From the NCBI GenBank assembly GCA_017621195.1, contig JAGATO010000266.1:1-6930 (forward strand): a stretch of DNA of 6,930 nt, given 5' to 3'. Origin of the DNA: Bacillota bacterium. GTDB taxonomy: Bacteria; Bacillota; Clostridia; Peptostreptococcales; Anaerovoracaceae. Positions 1 through 5,781 of the stretch are shown here, piece by piece. The first letter of the stretch is position 1, and the number at the start of each line of letters is the position of its first letter. Made by a program: the position numbers and the translations under genes. The notes below the pieces were generated by a model, which made no database searches, was not told where the DNA came from, and worked only from the letters and a program-made list of their open reading frames with translations.

Positions 1-107
1 ATAGCGAGGAGGATCCACCTGTTCCCATCTCGAACACAGTAGTTAAGCTCCTTAGCGCTGATGATACTTGGCGGGAAGCTGCCTGGGAAAGTAGGACGTT
101 GCCGGTT
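1..107 (+). rRNA. rrf: 5S ribosomal RNA, 5'-truncated by the window edge
   Basis: The sequence carries the conserved 5S core: CACCTGTTCCCATCTCGAAC, then ACACAGTAGTTAAGCTC, TTAGCGCTGATG and GTAGGACGTTGCC. This is the Firmicutes form of the loop A-B-C and D-E regions of 5S rRNA, the small RNA of the 50S ribosomal subunit. About ten bases of the 5' strand of helix I are missing because the window starts inside the gene. The 3' end is placed near base 107, where the 3' strand of helix I (GCCGG) finishes. As the last gene of an rRNA operon it implies 23S rRNA to the left. The position of the exact mature end is an estimate. Confidence 0.96.
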
Positions 108-112
108 TGAAA

Positions 113-140
113 CAAAAGACCATCTTTCGATGGTCTTTTG
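113..140 (+). terminator. Intrinsic terminator of the rRNA operon
   Basis: A perfect 12-bp stem, CAAAAGACCATC paired with GATGGTCTTTTG, closes over a TTTC loop six bases after the 5S gene. The U-rich end of the right arm (CTTTTG followed by TCAT) acts as the poly-U tract, and the matching A-run on the left makes the hairpin usable from both sides. Position and form are typical for the end of an rRNA operon. Confidence 0.88.
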
Positions 141-177
141 TCATATCTGGAGAAAAAAATATCGATGTATTAGGCAT

Positions 178-258
178 AAAAAAAGAAGCTTTGCTACGCC
201 GACAGATGATCAAGCCTCTATCAATACGCCCGAAGCGAGTCGTGGTACAGCTTCCATT
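178..258 (-). ncRNA. Candidate small RNA of about 80 nt, minus strand
   Basis: This is inferred from a promoter plus a terminator-like end. The promoter at 265-293 predicts a start near 258. About 70 bases on, the minus strand has a 7-bp stem (GAGGCTT with AAGCTTC, one G-U pair, plus-strand 212-218 and 185-191) and then an uninterrupted run of seven T (plus-strand A at 178-184). The loop is long (about 20 nt). The 5' end of the transcript (GAAGCT, plus-strand 249-254) could also pair with the same AGCTTC to enclose the whole RNA. It matches no RNA family I recognise. It could also be a chance combination or the relic of a decayed gene. Confidence 0.28.
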
Positions 259-264
259 AATAAA

Positions 265-293
265 ATTGTATAACGTTTCAGGGAGAATGTCAA
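265..293 (-). promoter_or_regulatory. Near-consensus sigma-A promoter pointing toward the rRNA operon
   Basis: On the minus strand the -35 box is a perfect TTGACA (plus-strand 288-293). A 17-base spacer follows, then TACAAT (plus-strand 265-270), one mismatch from TATAAT. The predicted start is near base 258, so it transcribes leftward, away from the GHL10 gene and convergent with the rRNA terminator. No protein gene of useful size lies downstream, which is why a small RNA is proposed. In AT-rich DNA such matches also arise by chance, but the perfect -35 with ideal spacing is better than most. Confidence 0.45.
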
Positions 294-419
294 GTCAGCA
301 AATGCAGCTACGAAAGAAGGTGACCTGATATATCCGATTTCCCCAGAATTTCCGATTAAAATATCGCTGAAATGTTACAAGATTTCACTGAGTTCGATCG
401 CTGCGTTGAAAGTACACTC

Positions 420-454
420 AAATGGAAACGTATAGAAATGGAAACGTATAGAAA
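420..454. repeat. Perfect 16-bp tandem repeat, just over two copies
   Basis: The unit AATGGAAACGTATAGA occurs at 421-436 and again at 437-452 without a mismatch, and periodicity 16 holds from 420 to 454. The repeat lies about 30 to 60 bases upstream of the extended -10 box at 481-489, a position where an activator or repressor could bind. It may equally be a recent slippage or duplication. No transposon ends flank it. Confidence 0.93.
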
Positions 455-480
455 ATGTAATATCCTGTCGATATGATGTA

Positions 481-489
481 TGATACAAT
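481..489 (+). promoter_or_regulatory. Extended -10 promoter for the GHL10 gene
   Basis: TGATACAAT fits the extended -10 form TGnTATAAT with one mismatch. No good -35 box lies 16 to 18 bases upstream, as expected for promoters that rely on the TG element. A second -10-like TATGAT lies at 472-477. The predicted start near 496 leaves an untranslated leader of about 120 bases. It is the best plus-strand promoter I see between the rRNA terminator and the gene. Confidence 0.38.
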
Positions 490-593
490 AAAAACAGGCA
501 AATTCTAAGGCGATCCCGATGGCTTACTCGTCAAAGGGAGCGGTGATCCGGGGAACGCGCTGAGAAACACAAAGAGAAAAAGGGAAAGAGAAA

Positions 594-613
594 GACACGA
601 AGTGTCGGGGGGG
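594..613 (+). promoter_or_regulatory. Hairpin and G7 ribosome binding site of the GHL10 gene
   Basis: GACAC (594-598) and GTGTC (602-606) form a 5-bp stem with a GAA loop. Immediately after it comes a run of seven G (607-613), then AAGAGA and the ATG at 620. The G-run with the following AAG is the only Shine-Dalgarno-like element at a usable distance, so it decides for ATG 620. The alternative GTG at 602 lies inside the stem and has no comparable site. The element ends a purine tract (563-602) that could serve as a ribosome standby region. Confidence 0.45.
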
Positions 614-619
614 AAGAGA

Positions 620-2218
620 ATGAAACGATATCGAATCAACGACAAGGGAAAACGCAGGCTGGGGATTTTTTTTGTATTGTGTGCGTTGCTGGTAATGATG
701 TTTCTTGTGACGCTGCCGTCATCGGCCAGCAGTGACGTGACCATCACCATCAACGGAAGCGAATTGCAGATTGATCCGTCCATGGGAGCGCCTTTCATCG
801 ACCAGAACCGGCGGACTCAGGTACCGTTGAACGCAGCAATGACTGCCATCGGCGCCGACGTCAGATGGAACGGTGCCGAAAAGACGGCGGTGGTGGAAAA
901 GGACGGCATTATCGTAGAAGTCCCCATCGGCCAGAGCTACATATTGAAAAACGGGGAGAGGATCGATAACGATACAGCGGCAACCATCAAAGACAGCCGA
1001 ACCTATCTGCCTATTCGGGTGGTGATGGAAGCCTTCGGAGCCGATGTGGGTTGGGACGGAAAGACCAGAACGGTTATCATCACAACCGGGGCGGAAGAAA
1101 TGAGAGCCATGTGGCTCTCCTATCTGGATTTTCTGGAGATGCCCAAAGGCGAAAAGGCGTTTCGGGCTGCCATCGATGGGATGTTCGACCAGTGCCGCGA
1201 CTACGGAATGAACGCCGTTATCGTCCAGGTTCGGGCTGACAGCGATGCCATGTACGAATCGAACATCTTCCCCTGGTCCAAGTTCGCTTCCGGAACTCAG
1301 GGCGTGGATCCGGGATACGATCCTGTGGAATACATGATTGCCGCGGCTCATCAGCGCGGACTGAAGTTTCACGCCTGGATCAATCCCTACCGGATTACCG
1401 GGTACAAGATGAGCTGGAACGAAGTGTCGGAAGACAATCCGGCCAAGATGTGGCGCACGGACGGAAGCGTTCTCAACGACCGGAACGTGCTCCTGCACAA
1501 CGGATTCTATTATTACAACCCTTCGGTGCCGGAGGTTCAGAAACTGATCGTGGACGGCGTGAAGGAAGTGATCGAGAACTACGACGTGGATGGAATCCAT
1601 TTCGATGACTACTTCTATCCCAACCTCAGCAACAGCTCGGAGGAGCTGTGGTTTGACAAGCCGGAATACGATGCGTCCAACAGCACTCTGACCATCACTC
1701 AATGGCGCAGAGCGAACGTCAATGCGCTGGTGCGGGCGGTTTACCAGACAGTCAAGTCCTATGATCCGGACATCCTCTTTGGGATCAGCCCGGCGGGCAA
1801 TGTGAACAATCTGCGCAGCGGTTCCGGGTACTTCGTGGACATCGACACCTGGATGAGTCAGGACGGGTACATCGATTACATCATGCCTCAATTGTACTGG
1901 GGATTTGAAGCGAAAACGGCTCAGGGAGCGGCGGCACCCTACGCTTATGAGGCGAATCTGGATACCTGGATCGCCTTGAAGAACAAAGGAAATGCGGACC
2001 TGTACGTGGGATTCAACGTTGCCAATGCCGGAGCGGCGGTGAAGGATAACAATGCGGTTTCGGAGTGGCTGCGCTACGATGACATTCTGGCGCGGCAGGT
2101 GCGCATGGCTCGAGCTTCCGGTGAGGTCAGCGGCTTTGCCTTCTTCAGCATTGAGAGCTTTACGGCGGATGCTGCCCAGAGCGAAGTGAATCACCTGTTG
2201 GCAGAGCTTCGCAAGTAG
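620..2218 (+). CDS. Secreted GHL10-family glycosyl-hydrolase-like protein with N-terminal stalk domain
   Basis: A 532-residue exported protein, probably acting on cell-wall or envelope glycans. Residues 1-36 are a signal peptide: a basic start (MKRYRINDKGKRR), a hydrophobic core (IFFVLCALLVMMFLV) and a likely cleavage after SSA. Residues about 40-156 are a copper-amine-oxidase N-terminal-like (stalk) domain, recognisable by ITINGSELQID, VPLNAAMTAIGADVRWNG and the repeat of that pattern YLPIRVVMEAFGADVGWDG. In Clostridia this domain is common on secreted surface proteins and is not an enzyme. Residues about 160-530 are the GHL10 domain (DUF187, YngK-like), a predicted TIM barrel. It shows EMRAMWLSY at its start and the family signature DGIHFDDYFYP at 324-334, whose acidic pair is the likely catalytic or sugar-binding site. 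The family assignment is firm and the substrate is unknown. A GTG at 602 would add six residues but lacks a ribosome binding site. The MATE gene follows after 50 bases, with no terminator between. Confidence 0.92.
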   Translation: MKRYRINDKGKRRLGIFFVLCALLVMMFLVTLPSSASSDVTITINGSELQIDPSMGAPFIDQNRRTQVPLNAAMTAIGADVRWNGAEKTAVVEKDGIIVEVPIGQSYILKNGERIDNDTAATIKDSRTYLPIRVVMEAFGADVGWDGKTRTVIITTGAEEMRAMWLSYLDFLEMPKGEKAFRAAIDGMFDQCRDYGMNAVIVQVRADSDAMYESNIFPWSKFASGTQGVDPGYDPVEYMIAAAHQRGLKFHAWINPYRITGYKMSWNEVSEDNPAKMWRTDGSVLNDRNVLLHNGFYYYNPSVPEVQKLIVDGVKEVIENYDVDGIHFDDYFYPNLSNSSEELWFDKPEYDASNSTLTITQWRRANVNALVRAVYQTVKSYDPDILFGISPAGNVNNLRSGSGYFVDIDTWMSQDGYIDYIMPQLYWGFEAKTAQGAAAPYAYEANLDTWIALKNKGNADLYVGFNVANAGAAVKDNNAVSEWLRYDDILARQVRMARASGEVSGFAFFSIESFTADAAQSEVNHLLAELRK

Positions 2219-2268
2219 CCGATGCGACGGATATGTCGGACAGGATGACAGAAACGGAGAACGGGATC

Positions 2269-3651
2269 ATGGAATGGAAGATCAGAAAACGCGAACGAGA
2301 GAATGACGAAACAGGAAAGCCGGTTTCGCTGACGGAAGGAAGCATATGGAAGTCCATTCTGTATTTTGCCCTGCCCATCATGGCCAGCAACTTCTTTCAG
2401 CAGTTTTACAACCTGGTGGACAGCATCGTCATCGGGCGGTTTGAGAGCAGCGAAGCGCTGGCTGCTGTCAGTTCCGTTACGCCGGTCATCAACCTGATCA
2501 TCAACATGTTTCTTGGCGTTACCACGGGAGCCGGAGTGGTGGTGGCCATCTACATCGGAGCCGGGGACAGCAAAGCCACGGAAAAGTCGGTGCATACGGC
2601 TGTCATTCTGGGGGTTCTTTCCGGCATCATCTGCACCGTCATCGGTATCGGGTTGGCTCCCTTCATTCCCGGCTGGATGAACTTTACGGCGGAAACCTGC
2701 GTACTGGCGACCAAATACCTGATCGCATACTTCGCGGGTATCCTCCCCATGCTGATGTACAACATGGGAAGTTCCATCCTGAGAGCTGCCGGCGATTCCC
2801 GGCGGCCCTTCTATTTCCTCGTGGCGGGGGGCCTTCTCAACTGCGTCCTGGACATCCTCTTCGTCGCGGTGTGGAAGTGGGGCGTCATCGGTGCCGGTGC
2901 GGCAAGCAGTCTGGCCCAGCTGATGGCTGCGATGCTGACCATGGGAGCCCTTCTGCGGGAGAAGGGCGATTGCCGGCTGGAGCGGGAAAAGCTGCATCTG
3001 GACGAAACCGTGGCGCGGCAGATCATCCGCATCGGTCTGCCTACAGGGCTTTCCAACTGCATGTTCTCCATTTCCAACACGCTGATGCAGACGAAGCTGA
3101 ACATGTTCGGAACGGCTGCCATGGCGGGGACGGGAGCCTACATGAAGCTGGATGGATTTCTCTACACCATGGAAAATTCCTTCGGACTGACGGCCACCAC
3201 CTTTACCGGCCAAAACCTGGGAGCCGGGCGACTGGATCGGGTGAAGGAGGGAACGAAGGTGGCGATGGCCTATTGCTTTCTCTTCGTCATTCCTCTGACC
3301 GCCGTCTACGTGTTGTTCGGAAAACCGTTGATGCAACTGTTTTCCAGCGATCCGGAAGTGGTGGACTACGGACTGCAGCTGATGCACTACATGGCGCCCT
3401 TCGGCTGGATCTACATCTTTACCGAAGTTCTGGGCTGTGTGGTTCGCGGAGCGGGATCCACCACCATTCCTATGACCATCATGATCCTGACGGTCTGCGT
3501 GTTCCGTATGTCCATGATCTTCGCCATCCTCCCCTTCTGGTACGATATCCGCGTGATGTTTCTGTGCTATCCCATCTCCTGGGTTATGTCATCGCTGTGC
3601 TTTATCGTATACTATCGGAAGGGAAACTGGGTCCGCGGTTTGAGAAACTGA
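2269..3651 (+). CDS. MATE-family efflux transporter
   Basis: A polytopic membrane protein of 460 residues, expected to export drugs or other organic solutes in exchange for sodium ions or protons. A charged cytoplasmic N-terminus (about 20 residues) is followed by about 12 predicted membrane helices in two related halves. The first half opens with ILYFALPIMASNFFQQFYNL and VDSIVIGRF (about residues 26-55). The second opens with the matching IIRIGLPTGLSNCMFSIS near residue 250. This is the YoeA-like/NorM-DinF type of MATE protein, and the length is normal for the family. The ATG at 2269 has GGAGA nine bases upstream. In-frame ATGs at 2233 and 2245 would extend it by 12 or 8 residues but have weaker sites. 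It is probably transcribed with the GHL10 gene. The substrate cannot be read from the sequence. Confidence 0.93.
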   Translation: MEWKIRKRERENDETGKPVSLTEGSIWKSILYFALPIMASNFFQQFYNLVDSIVIGRFESSEALAAVSSVTPVINLIINMFLGVTTGAGVVVAIYIGAGDSKATEKSVHTAVILGVLSGIICTVIGIGLAPFIPGWMNFTAETCVLATKYLIAYFAGILPMLMYNMGSSILRAAGDSRRPFYFLVAGGLLNCVLDILFVAVWKWGVIGAGAASSLAQLMAAMLTMGALLREKGDCRLEREKLHLDETVARQIIRIGLPTGLSNCMFSISNTLMQTKLNMFGTAAMAGTGAYMKLDGFLYTMENSFGLTATTFTGQNLGAGRLDRVKEGTKVAMAYCFLFVIPLTAVYVLFGKPLMQLFSSDPEVVDYGLQLMHYMAPFGWIYIFTEVLGCVVRGAGSTTIPMTIMILTVCVFRMSMIFAILPFWYDIRVMFLCYPISWVMSSLCFIVYYRKGNWVRGLRN

Positions 3652-3664
3652 AGGGCGATTTTTC

Positions 3665-3693
3665 TTGCTTTTTCACAAAGAAGAGTGTAAAAT
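3665..3693 (+). promoter_or_regulatory. Likely sigma-A promoter of the aminotransferase gene
   Basis: TTGCTT (3665-3670), a 17-base spacer and TAAAAT (3688-3693) lie in an AT-rich pocket just after the MATE gene. The -35 matches consensus only in its TTG, while the -10 has five of six bases. The predicted start near 3700 gives a leader of about 105 bases. I see no terminator hairpin between the MATE stop and this site, so read-through from the GHL10-MATE unit is also possible. Confidence 0.45.
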
Positions 3694-3725
3694 ATTTATT
3701 TATAGACAACAAATTTTACATACAG

Positions 3726-3772
3726 GGCTGCGGCGACGGCTGCGGGAGAAGCGCAGAAAGAAGATACTGCGC
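3726..3772 (+). promoter_or_regulatory. Structured leader with competing CTGCG pairings, upstream of the aminotransferase
   Basis: GGCTGCGG occurs twice, 12 bases apart (3726-3733 and 3738-3745). A perfect 6-bp stem, GCGCAG (3751-3756) with CTGCGC (3767-3772), follows with a 10-base loop. The single CGCAG arm could instead pair with either upstream CTGCG, so three partners compete for one arm. No poly-U run follows, so this is not a terminator. It may affect translation or mRNA stability, or may be fortuitous. It does not match a riboswitch I know. Confidence 0.35.
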
Positions 3773-3805
3773 ACCTCAAACAACAGAAAGGAAGAGACAA
3801 CAGAT

Positions 3806-4999
3806 ATGAATATCAGATTTTCACAGCGGATGGTACGCGAAGACTTTCAGGGAGATTTTATGAAGCTGATCATGAAGGCGGGGGCTTCTCCAGATATCAT
3901 TTCCTTTGCCGGCGGACTTCCCAATCCCATTTCGTTTCCTGTGGAAGCGATCCAGAAGGCCACGGACAAGGTCCTGAAAGAACACGGCGTTCAGGCGCTG
4001 CAGTACAGCGCCGTACAGGGCTATCCTCCGCTGCGGGAGTTCATTGCCAAGCGCTATCAGCAGCAGGGACTGGACATTACGGCCGATCAGATTCTGATCA
4101 CCACCGGTTCTCAGCAGGGACTGGAGATCATGGGTGCCGTCATGCTGGATGAAGGCGATTACATCATGATGGAAAATCCCAGCTATCTGGCAGCGCTGCA
4201 GCTGTTCCACTTCTACAATCCCAAGGTTCTGCCGGTGGATCTGACGGAAGAGGGAGCCGACTGCGATCAGGTGGAAGAACTGATCGAGAAGTATCAGCCC
4301 AAGTTCTTCTACGCCATTCCCAATTTCCAGAATCCCACAGGTTTGACCTATTCGGAAAAGGTGCGTCATAAGCTGGCCAATCTGATCAAGAATTCGGATA
4401 CCATCTTCCTGGAAGACAATCCCTACGGCGACCTGCGCTACAGCGGAACGCCCAAGACGCCCTGCAAAAAGCTGATGGGTGACAGCTGCGTCATGCTGGG
4501 GACCTTCTCCAAGACCGTATCCCCCGGAATGCGTCTGGGTTGGATCTGCTGCACGGAGCCGGTGCTGATGGAAAAGATGATCGAGTACAAGCAGGTCATC
4601 GACCTCCATTCCAACTTCTTCTGCCAGATGGTGCTGGCCCAGTATTTTGAAGACAACAAGATCGAAGATCACATCGCCAAGATCACCGATCTGTACAGCC
4701 GCCAGGCCAACTACATGATGGACTGCATGCGGAAGTACTTCCCCGAGGAAGTGGAATTTACCGAGCCGGAAGGCGGTATGTTCCTGTGGGTAACCCTGCC
4801 GGAGGGACTGACCGCCGTGGAGCTGTCCGACCGCGCCGTGGCGAGAAACGTGGCCTTTGCAGCTGGCGATCCGTTCTACGAAGCGGAGCGGAACGTCAGA
4901 ACCTTCCGCATGAACTACACCAACTGCAGCGACGAAGAGATCCGGACCGGGATTAAGATCCTGGGCGAAGAAATCGCTGACATGATGAAGAAAAAATAA
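3806..4999 (+). CDS. PLP-dependent aminotransferase, class I/II fold type I (LysN/MocR-like)
   Basis: A cytoplasmic enzyme of 397 residues that transfers amino groups between an amino acid and a 2-oxo acid using pyridoxal phosphate. The complete fold type I set is visible: FAGGLPNP near the N-terminus, TTGSQQG for the cofactor phosphate (G101-S102-Q103), NPTG at 176-179, EDNPYG with D204 (binds the pyridine nitrogen) and Y207, the Schiff-base lysine K236 in TFSKTVSPGMRLGW, and R368 in TFRMNYTN, which should hold the substrate carboxylate. It belongs to the group containing 2-aminoadipate aminotransferase (LysN) and the catalytic halves of MocR regulators. The DNA-binding domain of MocR proteins is absent. 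Substrate preference (aromatic, branched-chain, aminoadipate or another) cannot be settled. The start is chosen because AAAGGAAGAGA lies upstream; an in-frame TTG at 3665 lies inside the promoter. It stands alone, convergent with rubrerythrin. Confidence 0.94.
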   Translation: MNIRFSQRMVREDFQGDFMKLIMKAGASPDIISFAGGLPNPISFPVEAIQKATDKVLKEHGVQALQYSAVQGYPPLREFIAKRYQQQGLDITADQILITTGSQQGLEIMGAVMLDEGDYIMMENPSYLAALQLFHFYNPKVLPVDLTEEGADCDQVEELIEKYQPKFFYAIPNFQNPTGLTYSEKVRHKLANLIKNSDTIFLEDNPYGDLRYSGTPKTPCKKLMGDSCVMLGTFSKTVSPGMRLGWICCTEPVLMEKMIEYKQVIDLHSNFFCQMVLAQYFEDNKIEDHIAKITDLYSRQANYMMDCMRKYFPEEVEFTEPEGGMFLWVTLPEGLTAVELSDRAVARNVAFAAGDPFYEAERNVRTFRMNYTNCSDEEIRTGIKILGEEIADMMKKK

Positions 5000-5006
5000 G
5001 AAATGA

Positions 5007-5057
5007 AAAACGGAGCTGCCGTTTTCCGAAACGATGGAAACGCGACAGCTCCGTTTT
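5007..5057. terminator. Bidirectional terminator between aminotransferase and rubrerythrin
   Basis: AAAACGGAGCTG (5007-5018) pairs perfectly with CAGCTCCGTTTT (5046-5057). Inside it, CGTTTTCC (5020-5027) pairs with GGAAACG (5036-5042) with one bulged T, giving a two-tier hairpin around an 8-base loop. The A4 and T4 ends supply a U-run on whichever strand is transcribed. It sits seven bases past the aminotransferase stop and 23 bases past the rubrerythrin stop on the other strand. Confidence 0.88.
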
Positions 5058-5080
5058 GATGTTCACGGATGGTCCACGGA

Positions 5081-5620
5081 TTAGTAGTTGGTGGCTCTCA
5101 GCTTGAAGTAAGCCTGCGGATGAGCACAAACCGGGCAGATCTGAGGTGCCTTGGGGCCAACGTGGATGTGGCCGCAGTTGCCGCATTCCCAGATCATATC
5201 GCCGTCTCTGGAGAATACCAGGCCGCCTTCGATGTTAGCCAGCAGCTTGCGATATCTTTCTTCGTGGGTCTTTTCGATAGCGGCGACCTTTTCAAACAGC
5301 ATGGCGATGCGGTCGAAGCCTTCTTCTCTGGCTTCCTTGGCCATGGTGGCGTACATGTCGGTCCATTCATAGTTTTCACCTTCCGCTGCGTCCAGCAGGT
5401 TGGCTTCCGTTCCGGGGATGGCGCCACCGTGCAGTTCCTTGAACCACATCTTGGCGTGTTCTTTTTCGTTATTGGCAGTTTCTTCAAACAGTTCTGCGAT
5501 CTGCACGTAGCCGTCCTTCTTCGCCTTGGATGCGTAGTAGGTGTACTTATTGCGGGCCTGAGATTCGCCTGCAAACGCTGCCATTAAATTCGCTTCTGTC
5601 TTGCTTCCCTTTAATTCCAT
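5081..5620 (-). CDS. rbr: Rubrerythrin
   Basis: A cytoplasmic non-haem iron protein of 179 residues that reduces hydrogen peroxide to water in anaerobes, taking electrons from NADH or NADPH through rubredoxin-type carriers. The N-terminal four-helix diiron domain shows E19 in AGESQARNKY, the first ExxH (E52-K-E-H55), E82 and E85 in GENYEW, and the second ExxH (E116-K-T-H119). The C-terminal rubredoxin-like domain binds one iron through C146-x2-C149 and C162-x2-C165 (CGNCGH and CPVCAH). All ligands are present and the length is typical for the classical form. The start has a strong AAGGAGGG (plus-strand 5629-5636) nine bases away. It is monocistronic, with its own promoter and a terminator shared with the aminotransferase. 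A protective role against oxidative stress follows from the family. Confidence 0.97.
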   Translation of the reverse strand: MELKGSKTEANLMAAFAGESQARNKYTYYASKAKKDGYVQIAELFEETANNEKEHAKMWFKELHGGAIPGTEANLLDAAEGENYEWTDMYATMAKEAREEGFDRIAMLFEKVAAIEKTHEERYRKLLANIEGGLVFSRDGDMIWECGNCGHIHVGPKAPQICPVCAHPQAYFKLRATNY

Positions 5621-5644
5621 AGTATAAACCCTCCTTATAATTTA

Positions 5645-5699
5645 TTTGGAATCCGCTTCCTTTCCGGTCATCATCGGGGAAAATGAAAAGAATTCCAAA
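5645..5699 (-). promoter_or_regulatory. Inverted repeat spanning the rubrerythrin 5' untranslated region
   Basis: TTTGGAAT (5645-5652) and ATTCCAAA (5692-5699) are perfect 8-base inverted copies separated by 39 bases. On the minus strand the first arm falls at the predicted transcription start (about 5696) and the second lies just upstream of the ribosome binding site. In mRNA it would close a large loop around the leader, tying up the 5' end, which could stabilise the message. As DNA it could be a two-site operator. Both are inferences. Confidence 0.4.
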
Positions 5700-5702
5700 C
5701 TC

Positions 5703-5731
5703 AGTATACCACAATTTCGATAATCTATCAA
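5703..5731 (-). promoter_or_regulatory. Rubrerythrin sigma-A promoter
   Basis: On the minus strand TTGATA (plus-strand 5726-5731), a spacer of exactly 17 bases and TATACT (plus-strand 5703-5708) each match consensus in five of six positions. An A-rich stretch directly upstream of the -35 (plus-strand 5732-5743, mostly T) resembles an UP element. This predicts strong transcription starting near 5696, in keeping with the usually abundant rubrerythrin of anaerobes. Confidence 0.75.
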
Positions 5732-5743
5732 AATATTTTTTTA

Positions 5744-5768
5744 GTCGGAAAAACCGACGGGGCCGTCG
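5744..5768. repeat. Two mutually exclusive small hairpins in the divergent spacer
   Basis: GTCGG (5744-5748) pairs with CCGAC (5754-5758) over an AAAAA loop. CGACG (5755-5759) can instead pair with CGTCG (5764-5768) over a GGGC loop. They share bases, so only one can form. They lie between the two divergent promoters, upstream of both predicted transcription starts, so a DNA-level role (protein site) is more plausible than an RNA switch. There is no T-run in the right place for a terminator on either strand. Confidence 0.4.
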
Positions 5769-5781
5769 CGGGATAAGGGAC

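Larger units (their letters stand above)
141..601. other. AT-rich spacer between the rRNA operon and the GHL10 gene
   Basis: I see no convincing protein gene in this stretch. Short open frames on the plus strand (61-273 and 107-328) overlap the 5S gene or the terminator and have no recognisable product. The base composition is lower in GC than the genes to the right up to about 500, then becomes GC-richer (about 510-560) and finally a purine tract (563-602). Within it are a minus-strand promoter and possible small RNA, a 16-bp tandem repeat, a weak inverted repeat TGAAAT/ATTTCA (368-387) with an 8-base loop, and an extended -10 promoter for the next gene. Confidence 0.7.

Noticed and set aside
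61..328. Small plus-strand open frames beginning in the 5S gene or at its end
   Set aside because: They run through the 5S rRNA or its terminator hairpin and have no ribosome binding site or known product.
490..566. Class I cyclic-di-GMP (GEMM) or TPP riboswitch, prompted by AGGCAAA at 496-502 and CGCTGAGA at 558-565
   Set aside because: The other conserved blocks are absent: no GACGCAAAG or closing TTGCC for GEMM, and no CTGGATAATGCCAGCG-like block for TPP.
719..3387. Long open frames on the minus strand (719-2194 and 2191-3387) opposite the GHL10 and MATE genes
   Set aside because: Their proteins are rich in His, Arg and Gln and have no recognisable domains, while the plus-strand frames carry full family motifs. 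They are by-products of GC-biased codon use.
3665..3805. N-terminal extension of the aminotransferase from a TTG at 3665
   Set aside because: The extra 47 residues are basic and low-complexity, the TTG is part of the likely -35 box, and the family begins near the ATG at 3806, which has a ribosome binding site.
5635..5649. PerR-like box near the rubrerythrin ribosome binding site
   Set aside because: Only one half (TTATAAT) matches; the second half is TATTTGG instead of ATTATAA, and it overlaps the ribosome binding site region rather than the promoter.
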